Positions 43,990-56,639 are shown, counted from the stretch's first letter. The stretch is 64,000 nucleotides of DNA from Trema orientale (GCA_002914845.1 JXTC01000132.1:153765-217764); one strand, 5' to 3'. The notes: generated by a model not told the origin, from the sequence alone. A program made the numbers and translations.

Positions 43990-44610
43990 TTATAATTCTT
44001 TTTCCAATATATGACGCCAAAAAGACCTCTTGAATATCATATCCATCTTTTTCCTTTTGTGAATTGTTTCAGGCTTCCTTAAAATACCCATGTCAAGAAC
44101 TTCATCTCTAAGATCTTTCATTTCTCTAATCACATCCATTATGTAGTTCAATAGATACTTTGTATGCTTAGGTTTTTCTTTAAGAAACTAATCCCAAGGT
44201 ATTTTAAGATTTTGATCTTGACATTCCTTCTCAATAAATCCAGAATACCTAATGTCGATTTCTATATCTCTGAGATTCTTGCAAGCTTTGATTCCTAGAC
44301 TAAGTTTTATTGATTGCGTACTATCCATTATTTTGTTTGGTGATTTCATGTCAGGAAATAACTCATTAACAATTTCAGTTATGGAATCCAACTTATGAAT
44401 ATAACTCCTATTGAGTTCAATCATATAGTCCACTAAATAGCGTTTCACAATTATATTTGAATTGAAATACTTGAAGTAATCTAGCTTTTCATCAATTGTA
44501 GAGTTTTCAGCGATAGGTCATGGAGGCTCAATACTCAAGAACGACTTGTTTTCAGTTCCTTTTCAATCTTTAGATATAGATTACGCTGATTTTGGATCTT
44601 TTAGACATTG
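43990..44610 (-). pseudogene. Unidentified protein-coding relic
   Basis: The 86-codon frame at 44188-44448 is rich in Lys, Asp, Glu and Ile and looks like real protein. After one stop at 44187 the same frame runs on for about 60 more codons (to about 43993), and before its Met it can be extended with a frame change to about 44530. The total is roughly 170-190 residues. I do not recognise the family; it is not copia gag as I know it. It could belong to another retroelement, an endogenous pararetrovirus or a host gene. Confidence 0.45.
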
Positions 44611-44932
44611 TGCTGGAAAAATAAAATATGCATAAATTAATGTCACATCACACTTTTGATTAAAATCCTTCATGATGCATGAATGCAAATGTAGATATAG
44701 TTACCTATAAATATTACATTTTATCCAATGGTAATCTAACCCTGAATTTAGATAAGTTCCTAAGAGAAAGATTTATCTAATTCTAATTAAACAAGGACTC
44801 TCTTTATTATTAATAATTTACAAAATATCTCATCTTTAGTTGTTAATATTTACCGTTTTATTGGATCATTAGAACCTATTAATAATAACTAAAGAGGAAT
44901 TTTAATAAGTCTAGTTTTAATATATGGCTATA
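44611..44932. other. AT-rich flank of the gypsy insertion
   Basis: Nothing recognised. The gypsy element begins at 44933; the last bases here, GGCTATA, do not give a clean target duplication with TGCTATT after 54693. Confidence 0.4.
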
Positions 44933-47503
44933 TGTAATATCTTCCAACTTTACACACATACGTAATGATATTTGTATAAATATTTTGTACAGTCAGGAGA
45001 TGCTACTGGACTTAAAACTGATAAAATGAGGGAAATTTAAAACTTTTTAACTTTCTAAAAAGAGAAAGAAAGCTCCACAAATAATTATACATAGTATAAT
45101 GTATACGTATATATACTCACAAAGTGGACTTCTCATACAAATATATATAATATATACACATTCAAAAATAGGTACAAAGTCCTCTGTCAGAAAACCACAG
45201 TGTTAAAATACTCATATACACAAGCCGCAGTCAGAAAGTCGGCGCTCCTCCTCTAAACTACCATATCATCAATACAATCTATAATGTAAGAATATTTGTA
45301 AGTATAAAACTCAGTAAATAATATATGCAGATGTATATTGTGAGTGCATATAATATAAAACAGATAATTATATAATTGGGATTCCTGTATATATTGTATT
45401 GACTGACAAGACCGTGAATCGCATACTGAGTCACTCAGAGAACATATAATATATCATGAGCTATATAGAGGTCTCGAGCCCTAGAGAATCCCCTCTGAGT
45501 ATAGCAAAAGTCTACCCCATACCACCGTCAGAGTGTTCTCGAAGGAACCGTAGTGTCCCTGAAAGGACTAGAATGTTCCCGAAGGAACCAGAGTGTTCTC
45601 GGAGGAACTATATCACATATTTGAGCACTGGCCCGCTACACTCTATTCACCAATACTTGTCAGGCAATATAAATATACTTCGTGTTCATGTCTTATGCAA
45701 AGCTGAATGATAGATACGTATGTATACATATCCACAGATTCTATATCAACAGATTCCACATATTCATAGAAATAAAGAATTTCCTACATTGCAGGTGTGA
45801 CGTTACTTACCTCGAATCCAAGCTTTTAAAATCTCTACTTGTGAAATGCTATTTGCTTAAGGTATAATTGATGTGTTCCTAATATTCAGCCAACAATAGA
45901 TTCTTTTGATTAAATTAATAAAAGTAAACAGATTCAATAATTATTATTTTGAATGCAGAATGAAAATACCCTAATTCTAAGCTATATGCCCCAAGCAACA
46001 GATTCTAACCAACCATTATGGTAACAAGAAAATATAACTTATATTAGCATAAACTCATAAGGACACTTCAATATATAAAATAAGTTGATTTCTTATGATT
46101 AAATTAATAAAAGTAAACAACTTTTCGCTAAGCATATAATTCAAACTAAGTTACAACTCTAGAACCTATACGTATAAACATATTCCCTCCAATGTTTGCG
46201 TATATCTGATTTATGCATCTAAATATTTATATATATATAGTAATTAGAATAAAAAATATATTGGAACTAGGAAGCTATACTTTTAGCTCTACGTGATGAC
46301 AAATACAAAGAGAACAAATTACAAGTGAAAAACTAGACTTAATATAAGGCTTAATCCAAAATTGACCTAGCTTGACTCCTATGGCAAAGTCTTCTTCTTC
46401 TTTTTTTTTTTATATATATATTAAGTAAAAAATGACACTAGATTATTGAGATAATAAAATTACCATAATTTATCATATATGAGAAGACGAAAACTTAGTT
46501 GTACTTTAAGAGATTAGAACAAGGCATATATTATCAATTAAATAACTACCGAAAAGATTTGGGTCAATTTGTATTATTCTTTGTCTTTAAAATAAATAGC
46601 ACAAATTAATTTCACAAAGACACTATCACACTTATACATATATATAGACTAAAAAAAAAATTCTAAGAATATACCTCACAAGTACCAACCGTGAGGATAG
46701 AATCTCAAGATATAGACATTAATATCTTTCCTTTCTTTTGATTTTCAAGGAAATCAGATTAGTGGAAAATAATTATCTACTGAATCTTTTTTTTATCTAC
46801 TTCATAAAAAAATGAGAAAAAATAACTAGAGAAGATGAGAAATTTGTTGTCAATTATAGGTACAAGTAAAGAAGATATATCTCTCTAATATAAGTTTGCC
46901 GACTCAACAAAGTCGACTCTATCTAAAGTTTTTTTTTTTTTTTAAAGTGTATAAATACATACCTAAATTCTTAAGAATATTAAAATAACAACATAGTACA
47001 CATAAATGACTTAAAAAGAAAAAAACTCTTGTACACCAAATCATATGCTAAACACGTGACTTCATATAATTTAAATAAACAAAATGGCTATCCAAGCTTA
47101 AACATTAATAGGACAGAATAACACTCATAAGTTGTCTCAATAAGTAAATCTAAATAAATATATACTTGAATTTAACCAATAAAATATTTCTATTCTAATT
47201 CAATTTAGTTAACAAAACTTAGATGAAATGATACTATTATGTGACACTATATAAAATAAATAAATAACATAATCCTAGCAAAATTAATGCATGCCCACTC
47301 GTACCAAAGAGCATGTCTCGAGCATTTCACTACAAAATTACTTCACAAAGAAAAATTATAAGAATAACCAATATATTAAAAGAAGTACTCAACTTATATG
47401 CCCATATATGAATTAATATAAAAAAAAATTATGAAATCATGTTATTATTGGCTTTTTAATTATGCGAGGAACTAGGTATCATTTGGGAATTTGAGATATT
47501 ACA
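44933..47503 (-). repeat. 3' LTR of the gypsy chromovirus
   Basis: It runs from TGTAATATCTTCC to TTGAGATATTACA on the plus strand and matches 52283-54693 almost throughout. It carries four exact-period 20-bp repeats at 45530-45609. Confidence 0.9.
45530..45609. repeat. Four 20-bp repeats in the 3' LTR
   Basis: Units start at 45530, 45550, 45570 and 45590 with consensus AGAGTGTTCTCGAAGGAACC. Two units hold TTCnnGAA. The right LTR has the counterpart at 52869-52948 and the plus-strand fragment has it at 37619-37718. Confidence 0.9.
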
Positions 47504-47516
47504 ATCCTCCTCTCCT
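47504..47516 (-). other. Polypurine tract of the gypsy chromovirus
   Basis: The minus strand reads AGGAGAGGAGGAT immediately before the 3' LTR. This is the plus-strand primer position. Confidence 0.8.
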
Positions 47517-47539
47517 AATAAAAATATCGTCCCCGAAAT

Positions 47540-48900
47540 TTGCTTACTGAATAACTCTAGATGTTGGTTTCTCATTTTGTCTTCCCGTTCCTATGTAGCC
47601 TCCCTTATAGAATGATTTTGTCATAGGACCTTCACTAAAAGAATCTTTTTGTTTATTAGTTCTTTTTCCTTTTTGTATAAAATCTGAATGGGGCATTCCT
47701 CATAGGTTAACTTTGGATCCATTTCAAGTGGCTTCTGGCTAAGAACATGGGATGGATCTGATACATACTTTCTTAGCATAGAAATATGGAAGATATTGTG
47801 TACACCTGATAACTCTGGGGGGTAGGGTAAGCCTATAGGTGACATTCCCAACTTTGTCGAGGATCTCATATGGACCTATAAATCTAGGACTTAACTTTCC
47901 TTTCTTTCCAAATCTCATGATACCTTTCATAGGAGTAACCTTGAGAAATACCTTATCACCAACAGAAAAATATAAAGGTCGATGTTTTGGATCTGCATAA
48001 AATTTTTGTCTACCTTGAGCCGCTATCATACGTTTTTTGATCTTTTCAACTACTTCAGCTGTATCTCTAATAATATTAGGACCTAAATAACATTGTTCTC
48101 CAATCTCATCCCAATGAACTAGAGATCTACACTTTCTACTATACAACATCTCATAAGGTGTAACACCAATTGTAGCTTGAAAGCTATTGTTATAGGAAAA
48201 CTCAATTAACGATAAATAGTTATTCCACGACCCTTAGATATTCATAACACAAGCTCTAAGCATATTCTCTAGGATTTGGGTGGTCCTCTCAGCCTGACCA
48301 TCTGTTTGAGGATGGAATATAGTACTAAACTTTAATTTAGTTCCCAAAGCTCGTTGTACACTCTCCTAGAATTTTGAAGTAAATCTGGCATGTCTATCTG
48401 AGATTATAGAAACTAGAATTCCATGAAGTCTAATAATCTCATTAATGTACAATGCAGTAAGTTTATCTATGGAGTAGGTCATAGAAATCGGAATAAAATG
48501 AGTTACCTTAGTGTGTCTGTCGACTATAACCCATACTATATCTTGACAAGATATTGTCTTTGGTAACCCAATCACGAAATCCATAGTGATTTCTTCCCAT
48601 TTTCAAAAACTCAAAAATATCCTTTTTCATTCCTGGCCATCAGTAATAAATCTTCAAGTCATTATACATCTTAGTAGTACTTGGATGGACTAAATATGAA
48701 GTATTGTGTGCTTTTGTTAGGATCTCTTCCTTGATATTTTTATCTTCTAGTACACAAAGTCTACCTTGAAATATTATAACTCTCTTAGTAAAAATACTGA
48801 AATCTGACTTTTTCCCTAACTTTACTAATTCTTTATGTCCAATCAACTCAGGATCTTCTTTCTGGCCTTGTTTGATTCTGTTTAATAAAGTAGATTGTAA
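47540..48900 (-). pseudogene. Gypsy integrase with C-terminal chromodomain-like end
   Basis: N-terminal zinc-region remnant near 48650 ([11 protein letters not shown]). The core has MDFVIGLPKT and the first catalytic Asp in VWVIVDRHTK (48366-48584), and the second in SDRHARFTS. The C-terminal GDKVFLKV-n-RFIGPYEIL region is at 47739-48149, then FHISMLRKYV-n-DPSHVL at 47621-47869. Past stops at 47620, minus-strand residues like EATxER near 47580 resemble the chromodomain end of Tekay-type chromoviruses. At least four frame breaks. Confidence 0.8.
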
Positions 48901-50329
48901 AGTCATAGCAGATAATTGACCAGTAATTAACTCAATATCTGATCTACATAAATCCTCCTGTAAAGGTTCTTCTAATTCGTGTAAAGCTGTCAAGCTGCAA
49001 AATGATTTCCTACTGAGTACATCTGCAACAACATTGGCTTTCTCTGAATGATAACTCATATGACAATCATAATCTTTTGCCAATTCCAACCAACATCGTT
49101 GCCTCATATCTAATTCCTTCTGAGTAAACAAATATTCCAACCTTTTATGATCAGTGAAAATTTCACAATGAACACTATATAGATAATGTCGCCAAATCTT
49201 CAATGCAAATACCACTACTGCTAGTTCTAAATCATGTATAGGATAGTTGCGCTTATAGTCTTTTAGCTGTCTAGAAGCTTAAGTAATAACTTTCTTATTT
49301 TGCATGAGAACACGCCCCAGACCTTGTTTTGAAGTATCACTGTAAATAACAAACTGCTCTGTACCTAAAGGTATAGTCAGGACTAGTGCTGAAATTAATC
49401 TTCGCTTCAATTCCTGAAAACTCTTTTCATATTCACCAGTCCATATAAACTTGTTGCTCTTCCTGGTCAATTGTGTAAGTAGCATAGCAGTCTCAGAAAA
49501 TCCCTCAACAAATCTCTTATAATATCCTGCCAAACCTAGAAGGCTCCCGACTTTTGTTACATTGATAGGTCTAGACCAATTATTAACTACCTCAACAAAT
49601 CCTGTCCTGAGAAACAACGTGATCAAGGAATGATACTTTTTCTAACTAGAACTCACATTTCTTGAATTTAGCATATAACTCTTTCTCTTTCAATATCTGA
49701 AGGATGATTCTCAAATACTCTCTATACTCCTCTCTAGATCGTGAGTATACTAAAATATCATCGATGAACACAATAACAAACTTATCTAGGAATTCTTTAA
49801 ATATCCTATTCATTAGGTCCATAAATGCTGCTGGAGCATTGGTCAGACAAAATGGCTCATTAGAAACTCATGATGGCCATATCGAGTTCTAAAGGCTATC
49901 TTGGAAATATCTTCCTCTTTAATTCTCAATTGATGGTACCCAGATCTTAAATCAATTTTTGAAAATATAGAAGTACTCTGTAGCTGATCAAATAAATTGT
50001 CAATACACGGTAAGGGATACTTTTTTTTAACTGTCACTTTGTTAATCTCTTTGTAGTCAATGCACAATCGCATAGTTCCATCTTTCTTTTTTCACAAATA
50101 AAACTAGAGTACCCCAGGGTGAAAAGCTAGGACTTATAAATCCTTTCTCTAGCAACTCCTGTAATTGACTCTTTAGCTCCTTTAACGCAGCTGGGGCCAT
50201 CCTATATGGTGTCTTAGAAATAGGTGCAGTACCTGGCACTAAATCATTAGCAACGTCAATTTCTCTTACAAGTGGCAAACGTGGTAAATCCTCTTTAAAC
50301 ACATCCAGAAAGTCTTGCACAACCAACAC
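48901..50329 (-). pseudogene. Gypsy reverse transcriptase and RNase H
   Basis: RT begins with [14 protein letters not shown] and [16 protein letters not shown] (50057-50329). A frameshift leads to [20 protein letters not shown] and [13 protein letters not shown] (49843-50073). The catalytic region, FIDDILVYS, is readable near 49750 in a third frame. The thumb (GLAGYYKRFVEGFS) and the RNase H start (VIYSDTSKQGLGRVLMQ) lie at 49279-49626, and RNase H continues with [20 protein letters not shown] and [11 protein letters not shown] at 48640-49215. Domain order and motifs are those of gypsy pol. Confidence 0.88.
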
Positions 50330-50332
50330 ATC

Positions 50333-51103
50333 TTATGGTCTCAATGTCTGCTCTACTGATGTATCAACAATACTGGCCAAATATCCTGCACAACCTTTTT
50401 CTAGTAATTTCTGAGCTTTCATAGTTGATATCAAAGGAAACTTTGCTTTACTTTGAGCGCCCACAAGTATAAATTGATTAGCATCTGGAGGATAAAATTT
50501 TACAATCATCTTTTTATAATCAATCTTAGCACAATACTTTGATGGCCAATCCATACCTAAAATAATCTCATAATCATTTATATCAAGTACAATTAAGTTC
50601 GCAAATAATTCTCTATCATCCACTATAATAAGACAAGCTCTCAAAATTTTATCTGAATACATAATCTCTCCAGAGGGAAGAGTAGTACCAAATGGAGTAC
50701 TCATCTGATATATAAGACGACCCAATTTCCTCACAAATGTTAACAATACATGTGAATGCGTGGATCCTGAGTCTATTAATGCACGAGCTATGATGCCAGA
50801 AATAAATATCTCACCTGTGATAACAGATGCATCTGCCTCAGTCTCGTCTCCAACACCTGTCTCAGCCATAGCATACATCTTACCACCAGGTTTCTTCTGA
50901 TCATTTTTCATTTCAGGGTAGTTTTTAATAAAATGACCACTTTTACCACATTTGTAGCATAACTCTGCACCTTTATGACACATTCCATAATGATTCTTCC
51001 CACTTGATGTGCAAAGTGGTATAGTAGTAGTGGTAGTCCACTGGTCAGTCCTGGAATGCTTACCCTGATTTGGTCGGATCGGTTGAGTTGGAGCTCCATT
51101 CAT
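50333..51103 (-). pseudogene. Gypsy gag zinc knuckle and protease
   Basis: A 256-codon open frame. Near residue 49 is a CCHC-type knuckle, CYKCGKSGHFIKNY, whose final Cys is replaced by Tyr. Near residue 111 the retropepsin active site reads ALIDSGSTHSHV, with the catalytic Asp present. It continues with the DYEIILGMDW phrase that ends gypsy proteases. This is the best preserved part of the element. The next pol piece starts in another frame at 50329. Confidence 0.85.
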
Positions 51104-51237
51104 TTTTATGTCCTAAGGACGTTGAACCTGAGTCTGTTTTCCTCTATTTCTCTGAAAACCTGGTCTGAAACCCCTTAGTATTTCTCGAGCCAATCGTTCT
51201 CTCCTAATCTTTTTCTCATCCAAAGCATCTTCTCTGC

Positions 51238-52060
51238 TTACTCAGCATCTAATGCCTTGTCTACAATCTGAGTAAATGGTCCACCTCGAATTCTACCTGA
51301 TTTCAAATCCCTAACAATTGTCTTCCTCAGACCTTTTATAAACTGATCTATCTTAAGCTCATTAGTGGCAACCATGTGAGGTGCATATCGTGATAACTCA
51401 TCAAATTTACGGATATATTCAGCAACAGTCGTCTCTCCCTGTTTTAGATTGGCAAACTCTACCCTCTTGCTAGCTATCATATCGTTTGTAAAATACTTCT
51501 CGTAAAACAACTCTTTAAACCTCTTCCAAGTCATAGCAGTAACATCGTGAATGGTGCTCATAGTATCCCATCAGTATTCAACATGATGTCTTTGCATAAA
51601 ACTAACACAAGTAACTTTTATCTGTATCAGGAAACTTGGCATAAGTTAGCATATGCTCAGTGGTCCTAATCCACTACTCAGCCTGTATTGGATACACCAC
51701 CATCAAAAGTCAGAGGCTGGAGTTTTCTGAATCTTTCCCCAGCATTTTCACTAGCATCCTGCCTCTGTTGAGGTGGTAGTGGTAGAGGGTATTATATGCT
51801 ACTCAAATATATTTTGTATTAAAGAAGCTAGTTGCTCAACTTGATTACCATCCTATGGAGTAGATGCATCCCTGTTGATATCATACCCCACCATCAAAAG
51901 TCACTAGCATCCTGCCTCTGTCGAGGTGGTGGTGGTAGAGGGTTAGGTTAATTTTCTTATATCATACGCTGCTCCAATATATTTTGTATCAAAAAAGCTA
52001 GTTGCTCAACCTGATTACTATCCTATGAAGAAGATACACCCCTATCGATATTATCTTGAC
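51238..52060 (-). pseudogene. Gypsy gag
   Basis: The 107-codon frame at 51238-51561 has the retrotransposon gag (capsid) pattern: TWKRFKELFYEKYF, VEFANLKQGETTVAEYIRKF and LSRYAPHM. The N-terminal half (51562-52060) is broken by stops and contains a partial tandem duplication. Gag packages the element RNA in cytoplasmic particles; this copy cannot make the full protein. Confidence 0.85.
51697..52060. repeat. Imperfect tandem duplication in gag
   Basis: CCACCATCAAAAGTC, then CTAGCATCCTGCCTCTGT, a GGTGGTAGTGGTAGAGGGT-like stretch, AATATATTTTGTAT and GCTAGTTGCTCAAC occur in the same order from 51697 and again from 51888. The second copy lacks about 40 bp after its first phrase. Confidence 0.85.
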
Positions 52061-52268
52061 CCCGAGTAGTCACCATACTGATATCCTGACACCCAGAATC
52101 TGTAGCTCTAATTATAGCCAATAATAATCATCACCAGCACATGAATGCAATAAAATTAAAAAATATAATAGATATAAAAATGTACATCAAACACATACAA
52201 AGGGGTGAACTTTCTTCCCTTCCCGACATGTGTAAATGAGCGGTCTTCAGAGTTATTTTAAAACACAA

Positions 52269-52280
52269 GCTCAGATACCA
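52269..52280 (-). other. Primer-binding site, initiator tRNA-Met type
   Basis: The minus strand reads TGGTATCTGAGC, 11 of 12 bases of the initiator tRNA-Met complement, 2 bp inside the 5' LTR edge. Confidence 0.85.
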
Positions 52281-52282
52281 AC

Positions 52283-54693
52283 TGTAATATCCTCCAGTCT
52301 TATACACGTATATAATAATATTTGCATAAATATACAATCAGGAGATGCTACTTGACTTAGAACTGATAAAATAAGGGAAAATTAAAATTTTTTAAAAAGA
52401 GAAAGAAAACTCAACTAATAATTATACATAGTATAATATATACATATATACACACTTACAAAGTGGACCTCTCATACAAATATATATAATATACACACAT
52501 TCAAAAATAGGTACAAAATCTTCAGTCAGAAAATCAAAGCGTCAAAAAGCTTATATACACAAGCCACGGTCAGAAAGTTAGCGCTCCTCCTCTAAATTCG
52601 CATATCATCAATACCCTCTGCAATATAAGAATATTAGTGAGTATGAAACTCAGTAAGTAACATACGCAGATGCAGATGTATAAGGCATATAATATAAAAC
52701 AGATAATCATATGATTGGGGTCCCTGAATATATTGTATTGCCTGACAAGACCGTAAATCAGATACTGAGCTACTCAGAGAATATATAATATATCATAAGC
52801 TATATGGAGGTCTTGAGCCCCAGAGAATCCCCTCTATATACAGCAGAGGTCCACTCCATACCGTTATCAGAGTATTCCTGAAGGAACCATAGTATCGTTG
52901 AAAAGCCCAGAATGTTTCCGGAGAAACCAGAGTGTCCTCGAAGGAATTATATCACATATTTGGGTGCTGGCCCACCACACCCTATTCACCAATACTCGTC
53001 AGGTTATATAAATACACCTCGTGTTTATGTCTTACGCAAAGCTGAATGACAGATATATATATATATATATATATGTATACATATCCACAGATTCCACAGA
53101 TTCACAGAAACAAAGAATTTCCTACATTGCAGGTGTGATGTTACGTATCTCGAATCCAAGCTTTCAAAATCTCTACTTGTGAAATTCTCTTTGCTCAAGG
53201 TACAATTGATGTGTTCCTAATATTTAGCCAATGACAGATTCGTTTGATTACTAAGCATGCAATGCTACAAGAATTTTTGTTTTGAACGCAGCCTGAAAAT
53301 ACCCTAATTATAAGCTATATGCCCTAAGCAACAGATTCTAACCAACCATTATGGTAGCAAGAAAATATAACTTATACTAGCATAAAATCATAAGGACACT
53401 TCAATATATAAAACAAGTTGATTTCTTACGGTTAAATTAATAAAAGTAAACAACTTTTAGCTAAGCATATAATTCAAACTAAGTTATAACTCTAGAACCT
53501 ACACATATGAACATATTCCCTTCAAAATTTACCTATATCTGATCCATGTATCTAAATATATATATATATAGTAATTAGAATAAATTACAAGTGAAATACT
53601 AGACTTAATATAAAGCTCAATATTCTGGTGTCATGTTTTACCTACTATATATATACCAAAAAAAAAGTAAACTTGTATGAGAAGACGAAAACTTAGTTGT
53701 AATTTAAGAGATTATAGAATAAGACATATATATTATCAATTAAACAACTACCGAAAAGATTTGGGTCAATTTATATTATTCTTTGTCTTTAATATAAATA
53801 GCGCAAATTAATTTCACAAAGATACTATCACACGTATATATATATATATATAGACTTAAAAAAAAAAACTTCTAAGAATATACCTCACAAGTACCAACCG
53901 TGAAGGATGGAATCTCAAGATATAGATATCAATATCTTCCCTTTCTTTTCATTTTCAAGGAAATCAGATTAGTGGAAAATAATTATCTACTGAATCTTTT
54001 CTTTATCTACTTGATAAGAAAATGAGAAAGAATGACTAGAGAAGATGAGAAATTTGTATTCGGCTACAGGTACAAGTAATGAAGATATATTTCTCTAATA
54101 TAAGTTTGCTGATTCAACAGGGTCGGCTCTATTTTTTTCTTTTAGTGTATAAATACATACCTAAATTCTTAAGAATAATAAAATAGCAACAGAGTACACA
54201 TAAATTTCATAAGAAAAAACTCTTGTACACCAAATCATATGCTAAACATGTGACTTCATATAATTTAAATGAAACTAAATGGCTATCTAAGATAAAACAT
54301 TAACAATATAAAATAACACTCACAAATTGTCACAATAAGTGAATTTAAATAAATATATACTTGAATTTAACCAATAAAATATTTCTATTCTAATTCAATT
54401 TAGTGAACAAAACTTAGATGAAATGATACTATTATGTGACACTATATAAAATAAATAACATAATCCTAGCAAAATTAATACATGTCCACTCGTACCAAAA
54501 AGCACGTCTCAAGTCTTTCGTTGTAAAATTACTTCACAAAAAATAATTATAAGGATAACCAATATACTAAAACAAATACTCAAAATTATGCGCCCATATA
54601 TATATTAATATAAAAAAAAATTATGAAATCATGTTATTATTGGCTCTTTAATTATGCGAGGAACTAGGTGTCGTTTGGAAATTTGATATATCA
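52283..54693 (-). repeat. 5' LTR of the gypsy chromovirus
   Basis: It runs from TGTAATATCCTCC to the decayed edge TTTGATATATCA. It includes the 20-bp repeat block at 52869-52948 (four units, more diverged than in the other LTR) and an (AT)n tract at 53057-53074. Confidence 0.88.
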
Positions 54694-55639
54694 TGCTATT
54701 ATTTAAATTCTAGTAATAGTTTTTAATTTAATATTACCTAAAAGTAATCATAAATGACAAGCTTCCAGAGTTTTATTCCGAGAAATTTAATTTAAAAAAT
54801 AATTTTTATATAGTCTAATAAGGGTGATCATATGTAAAAATGCAACTACTATATTTACAATAGAAACTGTAGATCTTAAACTATTAATCCTTATCCCACT
54901 TAATCTATTTAATTAATTATTAGATTTATTATGATTTACCAAGTTGTCTAAACTAGATTAGATACTTCAAATCGTAATATACATGATATCATGATAATGT
55001 CTGGTGGCATTCCATATTCTAAATGATATAGATTTACAAGGATAATCACATAATTTATTGCAATAAGTAAATAAATCATTAATGATATATTCCATAGCTG
55101 TGGTTATCCTAGAATTTGAATTACAAAAATTTGAAAACAAATTGATGATCTTGATCTTCAAATCTTCCAATTTTGTAATCTTTATAATCTTTTATATTTT
55201 TCTTGTAAAATCTGTTAGTAATAAATAGCAATATCTAACATATATAAATTTTGAAAAATATTCTCTTTTCTATTTTAAAATTATTTTCTTATTTAAAATT
55301 CAAGTCTAAACTAATTTCAAATTTAAAAGGGAATCTTTTCATAAAAAATATCAATTTAAATAAATAATCTAGATATCATTTCAATTTTAAACATTAAAAG
55401 ATTTACCATAAAAATATATTTAGCAAAATCTTGTAATTATTTCTAAAGATAATTATAGGGAAATATGTAGTTACCTACAAATTCAAAATAACTAATTTCC
55501 TATTGAAATTTAAATAACTATTAGATAAAATCTAAAAAAGAAACAAAAATTTTGAAGCAAGTAACTATCCAAAATTTATTTCAGATAAATATATTTACAC
55601 AAAAAAATTATCAATTAAATAAATAAATAAATAAATAGT
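54694..55639. other. AT-rich stretch between the gypsy element and the copia LTR
   Basis: No coding or transposon ends are recognised. If the copia element is split by the gypsy insertion, this is its leader region; it is too decayed to confirm. Confidence 0.35.
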
Positions 55640-56303
55640 AACCTTTTTTTTATTGAGTGAGGGACAAGGGACGCCTGTTTGTCATAATCTATAAAAAACG
55701 TGACAAAGTCAAAGATGACCGGAAACATGAAATATAAATTTTTTTCGGATTTGGTTTCTCATAAAAATGTTTATAGATCTTTATTATGGTCTAAATACAT
55801 ACAAAGGGGATTATATCTCAACTAGTAAGTCTTCTTTCCTGTGCACCAAGCTTGTAACTGCAAAGATATATTAGTATCTTAATCTTGATCAACCTCAAAG
55901 TGAGATTCCAAGAACTCCAATGGCCTTCAATAGTGCCTACAAGAATTTCTCTCTTACTTTTCTTTTAATTTTCTATGTGCAATGACCAACCAATGTTTCA
56001 GCAAAAATTGAACAACCATGACAAATGATAGGGGAGGAGTCTAAAAGACTCCTCCCTTAAGGGGGAATTTCGGCCAGCCCTAGAGGACAAAGGGGTTTGC
56101 CGAAAATCATTGCTCTAAGGAGTAGTATGATGGACCTCGACCCACCTTTCTATCCGGCTTTTTTCTCCCTTTCTATATTCGCATAGTAAACTGTTTGGGC
56201 TAAATTTGGCTAATCTCATGTAGCTCAAAATATTAGTATAGGTTAGGGACTCAAATGGATCTATTCAATCCGAGCTTTAGTAGAAAAATGCGTAGTTTTA
56301 ATT
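55640..56303 (-). mobile_element. Partial LTR of the copia element, proposed 5' LTR
   Basis: 55975-56303 aligns with 40360-40710 in the same orientation: GTTTCAGCAAAAATTGAACA, the GGCCAGCCCTAG/GGCTAGCCCTAG phrase, AAACTGTTTGGGC/AAACTGTTTGAGC, and the last TTTTAATT. The LTR's own 5' end (400 bp in the other copy) is missing: at 56304 it is replaced by a (GA)n tract and the 230-bp repeat. The left edge is approximate. Confidence 0.6.
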
Positions 56304-56536
56304 GAGAGAGAGAGAGGAGAACCAAGGGTGGTGGGATGAGACTTATTGACAGTTGGACACGTAACAACTGATAAACTCGTTGATTGCTTGGCTCGGTACT
56401 TTTGGCTTCAATTTTGCAACCTCCTGCCCCACAACTTCCACCGTGCTAGATTTTTCTTATGTATTTTTTTTTTTCAATAATCATACGATTTGTATAAACT
56501 CTTTTTTTTTTGAATGAATTATATTTTAAATTATTA
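56304..56536. repeat. 230-bp direct repeat, left copy
   Basis: From (GA)n and GGAGAACCAAGGGTGGTGGG through TTGATTGCTTGGCTCGGTAC to TAAATTATT it matches 63681-63919 with about a dozen differences. It joins the broken copia LTR on the left to the last 43 bp of a gypsy LTR on the right. Confidence 0.88.
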
Positions 56537-56575
56537 AAAGGACCAAAATACCCCTTAAAAATCTGGGGGTTTACA

Positions 56576-56592
56576 TTCTCCCCTCCTTTTAA
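56576..56592 (-). other. Polypurine tract
   Basis: The minus strand reads TTAAAAGGAGGGGAGAA directly before the LTR remnant TGTAAACCCC. Confidence 0.8.
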
Positions 56593-56639
56593 GAATTTCG
56601 TCCTGAAATTCAAGATATAAGTCAAGGTTTACATCACAA

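Larger units (their letters stand above)
44933..54693 (-). mobile_element. Ty3/gypsy chromovirus, 9.8 kb, both LTRs present, coding decayed
   Basis: Two LTRs (44933-47503 and 52283-54693) in the same orientation enclose, on the minus strand, a primer-binding site, gag, protease, RT, RNase H, integrase, a chromodomain-like end and a polypurine tract in the standard gypsy order. The LTRs have diverged by substitutions and indels (2571 against 2411 bp), so the insertion is old. No clean 5-bp target duplication is seen, although GCTAT occurs close to both edges. No frame spans the polyprotein. Flanking context suggests it landed inside the copia element. Confidence 0.88.

Noticed and set aside
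44921..54699. Target duplication GCTAT for the gypsy element
   Set aside because: GCTAT occurs near both edges but offset by one or two bases from the TG and CA ends, so it cannot be claimed as an exact duplication.
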